Shown here piece by piece: positions 1 through 11,764 of a stretch of 64,000 nt of DNA. The stretch lies in NCBI RefSeq assembly GCF_036898095.1, contig NC_090745.1:84091178-84155177 (forward strand). The letters are read 5' to 3'. The stretch's first letter is position 1; each line of letters starts with the position of its first letter. The notes under the pieces are model-generated. The model had not been told where the DNA came from and did no database searches. It saw only the letters and a program-made list of their open reading frames with translations. The DNA is from Palaemon carinicauda (lineage: Eukaryota; Arthropoda; Malacostraca; Decapoda; Palaemonidae). Both the position numbers and the translations under genes were made by a program.

Positions 1-717
1 TGTACTTCTACGTTCGAAGCACCTATTACCTGAATATCAAAATCATTATAACCTTTCAAAACTCTATTTGTACCTTCTAATAACAAAATAGGAATGCTTT
101 TAGCTGTTTTCTCAGACATAATTCATACATTGGCTGCTGTGTCAACTTGCATCAAAATTGGTTTACCATTTATGATTACTTCTACCTTGATATGTTTCTT
201 TACATTTTCATTGACAGAATTTATGCGAAACACAAAATCAGTTTCTGACTCATCCTGATTATCATGAACATTTTCCGCATTATTCTCTTGACCAATAGTT
301 TCGACTGCAGCATTTATTTTCTTTGCGTACTGTTTAGAGAATCTACAAGCAGTTGCAAAATGACCCATCTTTTTACAATTCTGGCATGTTTGTCCAGTAG
401 CAGGGCATTTCTTTGCTTCGTATGCAAGATGATCAGTTTTGCCACACATATAACACTTGGGTTTTTCCTGTTGTATAGGACTGACTCTGATATTTATGAA
501 CATTAGTGTTAGGCACTTTTCTATGACTAGACTTTGGCATATTCCTTCTCTGATTCTCATTGTTTATCCATTGAAACCTATTGGACTAATTTTAGAATTT
601 TCCATTCTATTGCTTGTAGAACTACCTATTATGTTACTTTGCCTATTTGATGTTTCTAAAGCTCTGCCTATTATCAATACCTTTTCTAATGTTAAATCTT
701 TATCTTGCAATAATTTC
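1..717 (-). pseudogene. gypsy A gag C-terminus with zinc knuckles and start of protease
   Basis: On the minus strand the frame carries the end of a gag capsid region, then a nucleocapsid with two zinc knuckles at about 360-455 (CYMC...H...C, then CQNCKKMGHFATAC), then an aspartic protease start with VDTAAN in place of the usual DTG/DSG-type active site. Gag packages the element RNA and protease cleaves the polyprotein. There is an in-frame TAA just after the capsid end near 555-560 and a TGA right after VDTAANV near 121, so the copy is dead. The frame continues past the TGA to the window edge. The gag sequence stops abruptly at a run of six T at 718-723, where DIRS-B is inserted. Confidence 0.75.
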
Positions 718-896
718 TTTTTTGGGCTCAGGCCATGTCGTCCTGATCGAAGGTTCCTTTAAGTAGCTTCCTAGGGTACATTTGACTACAGTGATATTCC
801 CAGAGAATTCTAACTCCTGGCGCAAATATCCTTAAAGTTTCCTTTTAGGATATCGCATAATATCAGGGGACGTATTCTTGACACGCCATATAGCAA
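718..896 (+). repeat. DIRS-B left (5') inverted terminal repeat
   Basis: This stretch is the reverse complement of about 17830-18055 with only scattered differences; for example the blocks around the CAGGGGACGT and TTTAGGATATCGC motifs match. Compared with the DIRS-A repeats (about 390 bp) this copy is short: near 896 it jumps straight into leader sequence that in DIRS-A lies inside the repeat by several hundred bases, so it probably carries an internal deletion. Confidence 0.85.
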
Positions 897-1064
897 TAAT
901 AAATTTAGCTATTTAGTATTCATTGCTAGGAATTAATTATATTATGCCGATAATATTCACATTAGTTTTGGCGATTTAGGTAGCCGATCTTGTTTACGCT
1001 AGGCGTTCTAGTTTACTTTCGTGCATGATATAAAAAGTGTTTCTGGTGTTATTGGAATTAAAAA

Positions 1065-1470
1065 CGGATTTTGAATGAAGCAAAAAATCTATTTTTGGGT
1101 GAGATGGCCATGACGTCCTGATGGAAGGTTCCTTCAGTAGCTTCCTGAGGGTATATATGACTACAGTAGATATTCCCAGAGAATTAAACTAAAGGTTTCA
1201 CAGAATTCTAACTTCTGGCGCGAGTACCCATAAGGTTTCCCTTTAGGATATCGTATATCAATAGGGGACGTATGCTTGACACGCCACATGGCTATCTGCA
1301 CCCCGCATAGCATTTACGCTTTGAGGGGGAAGGTGGCAAGTTATGGGAGGAGCCGTTGTAAAGTTATCCTCCTGCGTCACTGTTACGGTACCTCGCGACG
1401 TAAACAAACGGCAGCCATAGCTGTCCGCCATCTTGACTGACGTCACGTCCGCCCGCTTCATTCCTTTTTA
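1065..1470 (-). repeat. DIRS-A 3' inverted terminal repeat
   Basis: Reverse complement of 9480-9852 over nearly its whole length, with an extra outer extension of about 45 bases (1065-1110, reading into GGTGAGATGGCC) that the 5' copy lacks. Unequal outer ends of this kind are the hallmark of DIRS1-type elements, where the ICR stores the missing end information. It contains CCGCCATCTTG at 1425-1435, a YY1-type motif on the minus strand. Confidence 0.88.
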
Positions 1471-1546
1471 GCGTTTCTGTCAACCTCCACGATGCAATAA
1501 GAAAGGGAGGGGCCTGACAGGCCAGAATAGAAAAAATAGGCCGGGT

Positions 1547-1641
1547 CCATCAGGACGTCATGGCCATCTCACCCAAAAATAGATTTTTCCCTTCGCTCAA
1601 AATCCATTTTTTTGGGCTCAAGCCATGACGTCCTGATGGAA
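1547..1641 (-). repeat. DIRS-A internal complementary region (ICR)
   Basis: On the plus strand this reads the complement of the 3' outer end (GGCCATCTCACCC through CAAAATCC) directly followed by T7 and the 5' outer end (GGGCTCAAGCCATGACG). It therefore joins the two element ends in the order expected of a circular junction. In DIRS1-type elements the ICR serves as template to complete the ends of a circular intermediate before recombinase-mediated insertion. Confidence 0.85.
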
Positions 1642-2477
1642 GTGTACCAGAGAATTAGTGTATCGTGGGTTTTTCCCCATTTCAATACTGCCTTCTACTT
1701 CAAACAATATTCCTTTGGTCTGATGACCTTAGAGACCGTGACATCTCCGTTACATGTCACTACCAGTGGCATAAGCTATGACGTGGCTTCCTGCCCCCCT
1801 GGCAGGGAAGTTCTGTTTGGACAAGAGGAACATCTCGAAGTACCCTGATGAAGATAAACTCACCTGGAGGCGAGGATCGTGCCAGTCTCGTGGACAGATC
1901 AGGAAAGTTAAATATTTGTGAAGGAACCATTATTTCACTTTCTTTGGTGAGCATATCTCAGACAGGAGCAATATTATACATGAATATAATTAAGAATAAT
2001 TAGGGGCATTAAAACTCAACAGTAGTTTATAACCTATGGAAGGGCGAAATAAGATGCATATGATAACGAAATTTTCTATTTTATTCAAGAAAATATTTCC
2101 AATAAAATAAAATAAGGCAAATAATCTACAGCAAAATTATTGATTAACAAACATAGACTAAGGACTGTAAAAGACGATGATGTGGAATCTGAAGGGGAAG
2201 AACTTGCCATTACACACATGAGTTCCAGGGGAACTAGAGTCTTTGAAAGTCACAATACACTTCATGTCCAATAAACATGTGGCACACGTGTTAGAGTCTA
2301 TGTCACTTCACCTTGTAGAAGAACAGTCTTTTGTGACACTGTCACCTGAAATCACTATGTATTGCACTAGGGTCAACACAGGCACCCGTTGAGTTAGAGT
2401 CACGAAATAACTCACTATTCTACACAGCACTAAGCAGCAGGTTTTAATACACTACCTGCGGCTACCACAAATCTCTT
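1642..2477. other. DIRS-A 3' non-coding region
   Basis: About 830 bases between the ICR and the end of the recombinase gene. I see no conserved reading frame, only A/T-rich sequence, and no further repeat. Confidence 0.5.
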
Positions 2478-3935
2478 CACTCAGTGCACCTGCTTCGCAT
2501 AGTGTTTGAAAAACACTCTCGAGGATTTCCAGCCTGTGAAAGACCAGAGGCTTTCGAAATCCATACCTTGGAAGAAATTTAGGGAAGAGGCAACTTTCCT
2601 AGGATCATGACCTGCGGGTGTACTGTCAGGATCCGCTCTGCGAATAAAGTAGGTGATCTTCGCCCTTAGTTGCTTAAGTGACAGGTCACTGCCCGATGTT
2701 TCTCCTTTAAAAAGCTGTCCTCCGCCAAAGTCTGAAGTTCTTCGAAGATAGACCTTAAGACTCTCCACTGGGCATAGAGAGACATCTTCCTTCAGAGGGC
2801 AGATTCTCCAAGGTCCCCATCTCTTGGTGGGGAGTTCGTTTTTAGCGAGAAACGTAGGGTCAGGGAAGAGGGTAGGTTCCCTTGTATCGGCGAACTGTAT
2901 CTGGCCCTCTTCTCTAGATAATGCCACTATTTCACTGACTCGGGCTCCCGAGGCGAGAGCAAAAAGGAAAATCACTTTTTAAGTCAAGTCTTTCAGAGGG
3001 CAAGATTCGTTGTCCAGGCTAGAGTCAAAGTGGAGCACCTTATCCAGATACCAGGAGATGGGTCTCGGTGGGGGTGCAGGACAGAGTCTAGCACATGCCT
3101 TCGGAAGTTTGTTAAAGATTTCGTTGGACAGATCTATCTGGAAGGCGTACAGTAGTGGTCTTGTCAAGACTGATTTAAAAGTGGAAATCGTGTTGGCTGC
3201 TAAGCCTTGTCCATGAAGGTGAATAAAGAAGGACATACAAAAATCTATGGAGATTTCCGTAGGATCTTTTGCCTTCAAAAAGGACACCCACTTCTTCCAA
3301 GATGACTCATATTGCTTTCTGGTAGACCTTGTTTTCTATTCCTCTAGGAAGTCTAAACATTTCTTTGAGATTCCAAAGCTTTCCTTCACGGCTAGGGAGA
3401 GAAAATCATGAGATGAAGGTCTCAGAATTTCTTTGATGAATCGAAGACAGTCAACTTCTGCACCTGCTGGGAGAGAACTGGGCCCGGCAGAGGGATCAGC
3501 TTGGGCTGTAGCTCCAGGACTAGGGGGAACCAGTTGCTCCGGGGCCACTTGGAAGCCACTAGGGTTGCTGTTCCCTTGAAGGTTCTCAGTTTGGAGAGGA
3601 CTTTCAGAAGAAGATTGGGTGGAGGGAACAGGTAAATCTTGGACCATCTGTTCCAGTCCAGGGACATGGCATCCACCGCTTCCGCTTTGGGGTCCTAGTA
3701 TGGGGCCACGTACAAAGGAAGTTGATTGTTGTCGCTCGTCGCAAAGAGGTCGATCTGCAGTTCCGGGACTTGACGGGAGATGAAGGAGAATGATCTTGCG
3801 TCTAGGGACCATTCCGACTCTATGGGGCTTATCCTCGATAGAGCGTCCGCCGTCAAGTTGTGGAATCCTTGTAGGTGAACTGCAGAATAAGTGCCATTTC
3901 TTCCTGTTCGCTAGGCGGAAAATGGGTAACAGCAC
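2478..3935 (-). pseudogene. DIRS-A tyrosine recombinase (broken)
   Basis: Minus-strand tyrosine recombinase that would cut and join the circular cDNA to the target. The N-terminal part (3935-3336) overlaps the end of RT-RNase H in another frame. The core-binding domain lies at about 3335-2979 and the catalytic domain at 2975-2481. Catalytic residues visible in order: Arg in SGARVSEI, His and Arg in GHDPRK, Tyr in FFKHYAK, so all four are kept. Breaks against DIRS-B: a stop near 3336 replacing a Tyr codon (TAT to TAG), and a CAA to TAA stop at about 2976-2978. An extra short run (TRPL) suggests a small insertion in the core-binding region near 3165. Confidence 0.8.
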
Positions 3936-5240
3936 TTGGTTGAGTTGGGGCGATCGTGAGCCCTGACGGTTGAGACATCAGACCACAACAGAGCTGTCCA
4001 GAGTTAGACGGATGTGGATCGAAGGACGAGGGGATAGTTTCTTCAGAGTGAGAAGAACCGCCACAGCCTCCAAGATGTTGATGTGAAACGTCTTGAATAG
4101 GGGAGACCACGTTCCTTGAACTTGTCGCTGGTGGGAGTGACCCCCCCCCTCCTTCTAGCGAGGCATCCGTGTGGATGTTGATAGATGGAGGTGGTGGTTG
4201 AAGAGGAACAGATCTTTTCAGGTTCCTTGCCTCCGACCACGGCTTGAGGAGTGAGCGAAGCCTGGTTGGTAGGGGTCTCTTGAGATCTCTTCGAGCGATT
4301 GATGCGTTTCGCTGTGCTCGGAGCACTGGGTCTGTCACTGAAGCGAACTGTAGGGAGCCGAGTACCCGCTCCTGCTGTCGTCTTGAAATCCATTCGGATT
4401 TGAGAAGTCTCTTGACAGATCCGGCTATTTCCTTCCTTTCCTTCAGAGGGATGGAAAGAGGGTGTGACTGAAGATTCCAATGGATTCCCAACCATTGAAA
4501 CTTCTGAGCTGGAGACAGGTGAGACTTTCTGGTGTTGATTTTGAAACCCAGATGTTCCAGGAATTGGGTCACCTTTCTGTAGGCACGCAAGCATCCTTCT
4601 GACGATGTCGCTCAGACCAGCCAATTGTCTAGGTAAGCCATCACCTGGACGCCTTGAAGGCGTAGCTGGTGGACGATCGAGTCTGCAAGCTTCATGAAGA
4701 TTCTTGGAGCCATGTTGAGCCCGAAGGGCATAGCCCTGAAGGCGTACTTTCTTCTTTGAAGCCTGAATCCTAGGTAGGAGGAAGCTTGGTGATTCATTGG
4801 AATGTGCCAATAGGCATCCGCCAGGTCTATTGAGACCGTGTAAGCCTTGTGAGGCAGTAGGGCTCTTATATGTTGAAGAGTCAGCATCTTGAATTTGTTG
4901 TTTGCAATGAACTTGTTGAGAGGGGACAAGTCGAGAATGACTCTGAGTTTGTCTGAGTCTTTCTTGGGAACACAAAACAGTCTTCCCTGGAACCTGGTGG
5001 ACTTCACCCTCTTGATCAAATTCTTGTTCAAGAGCTCTAGGACATATTCTTCTAAGATGGGGGTTGAGGGTTGGAAGAATTGGTGGAAGATTGGAGGTGG
5101 TCTTATCCAACTCCACCCTAGTCCCTTCTTGACGATGCTGTGTGCCCAAGGATCGAAGGTCCAACGATCCTGAAAGTGGTGGAGTCTTCTTCCCACCGGA
5201 AACACTTCATTGCTTCTGGTTTCCCGAGGGTTTACCACCT
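3853..5240 (-). pseudogene. DIRS-A reverse transcriptase-RNase H (broken)
   Basis: The minus frame 5238-4612 holds the RT fingers and palm: KDSDKLRVILDLSPLNKFI, DLADAYWHIPMN, FGLNMAPRIF, then YLDNWLV where active DIRS elements have YLDDWLV. The second catalytic Asp is thus Asn. Two codons on, a Trp codon is TGA, ending the frame; it resumes at 4590 with the thumb (FLEHLGFKINTRKSHLSP, GIHWNLQSH) and RNase H start (IHTDASLEGGGG). The rest of RNase H is frame-shifted. RT copies RNA to cDNA and RNase H removes the RNA. Closest relative in the window is DIRS-B, roughly 80-85 percent identical in the palm by eye. Confidence 0.8.
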
Positions 5241-7100
5241 CGGCCTCCTCTCCCTCTGGAAGGACGACGTGAGGAGTCTCTGCCGGAGCCTCTACCTGTG
5301 GGGCGAAAGGTAGTGGACTGTCTTTCGTAGGCAGGAGTAAAGACTGGTGATTGGGACACCACCGGCTGAGGAACCAGCTGAAAGGTCTGCTGCGGCTGGG
5401 CCACTATCTGGGGAGTAGCGGGAGCCGGAAACTGGTTTGGCCTGACGCTGTTGGGGTCAGGGCTTGTTGGACTCCTACTTAGGCTGCGGACCTTCATCCT
5501 GAGAAGATTTCCTCTTTCGAGACATGCCCCACTTGTTGAGAAGGTTCCTATTCTCAGTGGCAGCTTTGTCCGCAATCTCTTTCACCAGATCTGCTGGAAA
5601 GAGGTGTTTTCCCCAGATGTTGGAGGAGACCAGTTTCCGAGGTTCGTGTTTCACAGTTGCATCAGCGAACACGAACTCTCTACAGGCTCTCCGGGCCTTG
5701 ATGAAGCTGTACAAATACTTCAGCAAGGTAGCAAGGTGGGGTTTTGCGAGAACCATGTAGTACCCCGTGACCCGAACGTCCCCGGCCAATGCTTCAAGTT
5801 GTACTTGAAGCGACAAGGAGGTGGCCAGCCTCTCCTTGGTGTCTTGTTCCCGATGCAAAAGGTGGTCATTAAGCTTGGGGAGGTTCTCATTAAACTGACG
5901 TCCAGCGACTTTCCAACCGTGAAGGTAAGTTGGATGTCCTTCCAGCTTTTATTGTTGGGGGGTAAGGCGAGGGAGAGAGGCCTACAATCCTATAATGTAG
6001 GGCAGGGCTTTCCTTCTTCCACCGCCTTCAAGACAACATTCAGAGCCTTTTCTGCAAAGGGAAAGATCATGGTGGGAGGAGCAAGAAAGACAGATGCTTC
6101 TTGCTCAATGCCGGCATCTTAGAGTTAGTGAAGCCTCTAGTCTTGAGGCAGTCAGCCAGCATAGCTTGAGCCTTGGAGTGTTCGAACACGATAACCTCCT
6201 TAGGCTCAGTCTCCTTCTTGGAGACTGGTTCGGACTTGAGTTTGATATAATAGTCCGGGTAGGCTTCAAAATTAGGGTAAAACTACACCTCTTCAAGGGG
6301 ACGGCACCCAATTTGTCGTTAATAAAGATGCGTCCAGTTGTTATCGGCATGTGTTTGGCATACCTCCAGGGGTTTGTCACTGAGCAAGAAGGAAGAGCCT
6401 TGACAGAGATCTCCTTCGGCTGTTTCTTAAACCCCATGAGTTCCCACTTAAGGTCCTCATGACCTTCGCGGAACTTCTCGTTCAGGAATGCCACCAGAGC
6501 TTGGATGGTATCCTGGGTGCCCAGTACCACAGGTATCGAAGCAGCAGAAGTAGAGGGAACTGGCTCCTCAACCACAACAAGAGCCACAGAAGGTGCACGG
6601 GCGATCTCACCCTCAGAATCAGGAAACTCCACCTGATCCTCCTCTTCTTGACCCTCGGCCATGAGGTTCCTTTCAGTATTCTCGGACATATCCGACAACC
6701 TGTCCACCTCGTCAATGTGACAACTTTGGAGAGCGGCCACAACGTCCGGTTCGACCGTTAGTTGGATACAGGGAATCTCATCCTTGGGGATCACGGCATC
6801 AGCAGATGCCTTAGGGAAGAGTAGGGCCTTCATCTTCTCGTTAGAGAGATAAGGCCCTGTGGCGTTTTTCTGGAAACCGCGCACCCACTTGCGCAGTTTC
6901 TCTCGGGCGTTGTCTCAGGCCTCCGCGGACGGAGCGTTGTCAAACGCCTCATCAAGAAGGCCTTTGTAGACGGAACAGGCCTGCGGATCCCAATACCGAA
7001 GGTTCCCCTTCTTGGATGAACATCCAGCGTGGGTCCGGCACTCCAGATGACCGTAGAAATCAGGGAGACGAACACCACAGAAGGTGCTCTCACACTTCAT
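5207..7100 (-). pseudogene. DIRS-A gag-like ORF1 (broken)
   Basis: Starts at an ATG at 7098-7100 immediately after a pyrimidine-rich AG acceptor-like site (TTTTACAG, plus-strand 7105-7115). The N-terminus is a Cys/His-rich module (CESTFCGV..., GHLECRTHAGC) matching DIRS-B gag. The gag C-terminal part is at 5858-5475 (WGKHLFPADLVKEIADKAATENRNLLNKWGMS), followed by a Pro/Gln/Arg-rich linker (5575-5207). At least three frame changes (near 6860, 6000 and 5530) separate the pieces. In DIRS elements ORF1 is thought to act as the nucleic-acid-binding structural protein. No retroviral-type CCHC knuckle is seen. Confidence 0.7.
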
Positions 7101-9479
7101 GTACTCCTGTAAAAGAAAGAGACAATGAGTACTTGGAAGTCAATACAACATGATTTACTGTAATCTTAGATTAGGATTAAGTTAGCAACTTATTATATAT
7201 AAGATTGCATTTGTGTATAAGCTTAGGATAGGTATTGCTAGAAAGGAGGTAGGAAAGACACATATTTGTGACTCCCGCCCAGCCAATTGCCGTGACTTCA
7301 CACTGTAATTAATTCCATAGAACTGATAAGGGTCCCAGAAGAGGAAGAACATCCGTTTCGGATGAGCCAAGCTGAGGCTTCCTTTGGAGAATTACAGAGA
7401 GGGGGAAAGCTGAAATCGTTCAGTTTATATAGAGAAAGGGGATAAGCTAAGCCCCTTTGTAGATTAGGTCCTGGCAAGAGACTGCACAAGGATGCACAGA
7501 ATATGCTGGAAATGTTTTACTGTACAACTATACACAATAGTCTTCGTTCTATGGTATAGATATACCAAAGGAGTACCGGCTATTATACATAGCTGCACAA
7601 TAATAGCTGTGCCGGCAGGAGAGAGGAGTAACTGTCTACTGTAAAGCCAAGACTAGTAGTGCCGGCTGTCTAACGGCGTGCCGGAGGCTCGTCTTACGCT
7701 GGAAAAACTCCACCGAAGATGGACCCATCGCCGCCTACAGTCTAAGTGGCAGAGAGAAGGGATGGCACTTCAGGTAATGGCAGCTCGCCAGCGAGTCGTC
7801 GGCCTCCGGCAGCCGGCAGGCGACCGGCAATGGTAGACTGACACTGAAGTCATCCAATGAGACAGGTAGGTTACCGAAGATGCCGGCGGCTAGCGCCGGC
7901 AAGACAGAGGCAGCAGTAGACCGACACTAGAATAGAGAGAGAGATAGGATAGGAGGGAAGAGAAGGAAGGGTAATACCCGGTACCCATTCTAGTCTTCTT
8001 CCGGAAGGAGTGTTCAGATGAAAGGGAAGGGTGCGACCTTTCATCCGGCGGCAGAGAGCCGGCAGACGGCTATATTGCCTGTGGCAGCCCAAGGGAGGAC
8101 CGGAGAACACTCAAAGAAAGGAGGTCTTCCGCCGGCAGACCGACCGCCGAAACTGTCCCATAGTTCGACTATGTGCGGGAAGTGTAGCAGTACGGACTAC
8201 CTAACAGAAGGACCGAACCGACCCCACAACCCGCCGGCAAGCGGTGGAATTGTAGGACGGCGGACAGGAGTGTGATGGCTAGCCAACACAAAGGGATAGA
8301 GGGGGAGGGGAAAGGGTCCTGAGAGGGAGTGACGGGGGGGAGACGTAGCACCCACCGACACTCCCAGGGGAAGGGAATCTGTTTAAGGCTAGTCTGTCTA
8401 GGAAGGAAAGAACGCTCTCCAACCTAAAGTAGGTTAGCTCATCGTAGGTACAGCACTAGTGTCCTGTCCTAAACTATAAAGAAACAGAATCCCAAGGACT
8501 GCCTAACCTAGGCTAGGAGAACCATTCTCCCAGACTAGGAAAGACAGGGGTAGGACAAGTCGCTAGGCCACAGGGAGGAAGGGTCGTAACCCAACCAAGT
8601 GCAGACTAGGGGGAAGGGCAGAGCCCTTCCACCTTCAGCCTCCAGCAAGGACCAGAAGGAGAAAAATGTTCTCTTAAGGTGAGCTGGGGTGAACTACTAG
8701 TACTCTGAGGTTCTGTCCCAACTCAAGCCATGAACAATGGCGAGGAGAAAGGACGAACAATCCCAGCCTAACCTACCTGAATGCTATTCAAGGTATGGAG
8801 GGCTAGGATGTAGCCTAGGCTACCACAGAGGGAGGAGATTACCTCAAATAAGGTAACTGGGGAGGGGGGGAAGCATACAAGGGCCCCAACGTTAGGTTAG
8901 GGGCAAGGGAGTCAACTGTAAGATCACCGAAAACCCCTTTTATGCTTCCTAGAAGGCGAAAAAACATGTGTGCAATCACTGAATCTTGTATGAATAAATG
9001 CCTAAATCTTCATTTCGTAAAATAACACTAGGAACACTTATCATATCATGCAGGAAGTAAACATGAACACTTAGGCATCGAGCCTAGGGGTTAGGCTAGT
9101 AGTCTAGCATAGGATACGGCTAACTCAGTTCGCCGAAGAATACTGTCGGCATAATATAACTAATTCCTAGTAATGAAGACTAAATAACTAATGATATTTT
9201 AATTAGTTATTAGACCAGGAACGCTGTTCTGGCTAACTAAATAAAGCATGCGAGGCGAACAGCAGCGTCGCAACATGACGCCTCTGGTCAAGGCACAGCT
9301 CCGCCACAAAACATAAGATTTAAGGATAAAAAATCGTTACTTTACGGCTAGAGCTTATTTATACAATACAAGAACATGATACTCAACTTTCCAGAAGAAG
9401 GCGAGGCTGAAGATTGCGACATGTTGCAATAAAATAGCGAACACTGGGAAAAACAGACTCTGCAGAAACGCTACGAAAA
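7101..9479 (-). other. DIRS-A 5' leader
   Basis: About 2.4 kb of non-coding leader between the 5' ITR and gag. It aligns in blocks with the DIRS-B leader (for example the ATTATGCCGA block near 9145 and 940). It is enriched in GCCGGC palindromes between about 7600 and 8260. No conserved long frame is present; the short open frames here are not shared with DIRS-B. Confidence 0.6.
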
Positions 9480-9852
9480 CAGGAATGAAGCGGGCGGACG
9501 TGACGCCAGTCAAGATGGCGGACAGCTATGGCTGCCGTTTGTTTACGTCGCGAGGTACCATAACAGTAACGCAGGAGGATAACTTTGCAACAACTCCTCC
9601 TATAACTTGCCACCTTCCCCCTCGAAGCATAAACGCTATGTGGGGTGCAGATAGCCATGTGGCGTGTCAAGCATACGTCCCCTGTTGATATACGATATCC
9701 TAAAGGGAAACCTTATGGGTACTCGCGCCAGAAGTTAGAATTCTGTGAAACCTTTAGTTTAATTCTCTGGGAATATCTACTGTAGTCATATATACCCTCA
9801 GGAAGCTACTGAAGGAACCTTCCATCAGGATGTCATGGCTTGAGCCCAAAAA
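9480..9852 (-). repeat. DIRS-A 5' inverted terminal repeat
   Basis: Matches 1110-1470 in inverted orientation with few differences. Outer end reads GAGCCCAAAAA at 9843-9852 on the plus strand. It contains CAAGATGGCGG at 9511-9521, a YY1-type motif, in the same relative place as in the 3' copy. Confidence 0.88.
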
Positions 9853-11764
9853 TGAAGATAGGCAATTTATACATGTAAGATATATCAATAGCATATAAAA
9901 TTTTCCTCTTCCAAGATAGTATACGAGAGAGCTTCGATGAGTTAGGTAGCCGTTCTCCCTGTCACTAGGCTAGTAGCCTAGGGGCTTTAGTATACTTTCA
10001 TACAATCTCCCCAGTTACCCTCATGTATAGGGTAATCCCTCTGAGTGTAGCCTAAGGCTACAATCCTAGTTAGTCTTGCCTCGAGTTGTCATTCAGGCAA
10101 AACTAGGCTAAGGTTTTTTCTGCCCCTTCCCCTAGCTACAGATGGTAAGCTTTGGGTTTAGGTCAGAACCTCAGAGTACATGTCGTGTGCTGCCAGCTGG
10201 TCGGCAGGGTGAATTCATTCCCCTGTCGGGTTTTGGTTGTCGTCATAGGAGGCTTAGCGTCCCTAAACTGCATTTGAAGGGGTCATGTAATTCCCCCTTT
10301 TCCCTGTGGTTTAGTCGACTAGTCCTGTGCTTGCAGACCCTAAGCTTAAGAATAGATATTATTCTGCCGCCTAGGATGGCGCCGGCACTAGAACTCTGTT
10401 TCTCTCTAATTAAGGGTGGCGGCTAGATGACTGCCGGCCCCCTTACTGTATTGGCAGACCCTAGGCTGGGGAATAAATTCTCCGTCCACCTAGGATGGCG
10501 CCGATACTGAAACAGAACTTCCTTAAGGTGTGGTAGGACCGGCATACTGCCGGTTCCTCTTACACCTTATACAGGACCCTCTTTCCCTCCCCCACTCTGT
10601 CCTTTGGCCGTCGTCCTGCAATCTCACCGCTTCCGGCAGGTTGTAGGGCCGGCTTGGGCTTTTTCTTGTATGGCCTAGTCGCTCAGCTTCCCTATCGGAC
10701 ATGGAGCTCTGGGATAGCTGTGCCGGCGGGACCAGTTGCCGGCAGAAGATCCCTTTACTATAAAGTGTTCTTCAGTCCTCCCTTGGACTGCCATTCACAT
10801 CCTGTGCCCAGCAGGGACCGGCAACGGAGGTGGATGGGTGGAAGCTTGATTATCTTATATTCTCTCCTTCCATTAGAACCCTCATTTCAGAGGAAGGAAG
10901 TGAGACAGTGCTCTTACATCACACTTCACTCCTTGCTTTCTCTCCCTCTTTCGGCTAGTGCCGCCAGGTACTAACCTAATTGGCAGCTGCCGGCCACTAC
11001 CCTAGCCGGTAAGATGCTGGCTAGATTTATGTGCCGACAGCCAATGATTCGCTTACACAACTGACTTAGCCGAGTTCTGTCTACCGGCCACCACCCTGTC
11101 ACATAGAATGCTGACTGGGCTAGTGTGCCGAAAGCCGGTGTCCCGCCGGCGTCCGGTAAGCCGCCGTCAATCCGGCGGGGCGCCGGCCACTATTCCAGTC
11201 AATATTGTGTCAGTTGAACTATGCCTTAGGTACTAGCCTTGCCGGCAACATGCCGGCAGCAACTACAGTATATGTCTATAGAGTAGCCAGTACATCTGCA
11301 GTATAGAGCATACTGCAGACAGAAAACTATGGTATAAAAGTATACAGTAGTTAAATTTTCCAACATACTCTGTGTGTCCAGGTGCAGTCTATTGTTGAGA
11401 CCTTATAAGATAAGGAAAGGAATTCCCTTTCCATATACTGATAGACAATCAGTTAATAATGACCCTCATTATCAATTCTTTTGGAAGTTGGTGTTGAATT
11501 ACACTCTTCTATCCTTATAGACTAGACTCTTCCATTGGGCCTCCTGAGGAGGATAACCCTAGGTTTAATATTGAGGGAGGTCACAGCAATTGGCTGGCAG
11601 GAAACACACATATGTGTCTTTCCTAATTCAATTCTAGCTTATCTATCTTAAGCTATATTAAATAAAATTAAATGGAAAATATTATTAATAATATTTATTA
11701 GCTTATCTAGGGAGATGAATTACTTTATACTCATTTTATTTTCCTCTCTTTACAGGAGGACCAT
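9853..11764 (+). other. DIRS-B 5' leader (after the DIRS-A insertion)
   Basis: Continuation of the DIRS-B leader that begins at about 897-1064. Together the two parts form a leader of roughly 2.1 kb homologous in blocks to 7101-9479. It is rich in GCCGGC from 10380 to 11260 and ends in a pyrimidine tract and TTTACAG at about 11750-11756, like DIRS-A. I see no conserved coding frame. Confidence 0.6.

Larger units (their letters stand above)
1065..9852 (-). mobile_element. DIRS-like retrotransposon A (inner, minus strand), nested in DIRS-B
   Basis: An 8.8-kb element in opposite orientation to its host DIRS-B. Ends: AAAATCCG-type 3' end at 1065 (reading minus) and GGGCTCAAGCC-type 5' end at 9847-9852. 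The flanks share an A5 tract (1060-1064 and 9848-9852) and no longer target duplication is present. Order on the minus strand: 5' ITR 9852-9480, long leader 9480-7101, gag, RT-RNase H, tyrosine recombinase, ICR 1641-1547, 3' ITR 1470-1065. It is the same family as DIRS-B by protein and ITR similarity. Confidence 0.88.

Noticed and set aside
1258..1461. 67-codon frame in the DIRS-A 3' ITR, repeated at 9485-9688
   Set aside because: It occurs twice only because the ITR is inverted and duplicated. The frame is not preserved in the DIRS-B ITR.
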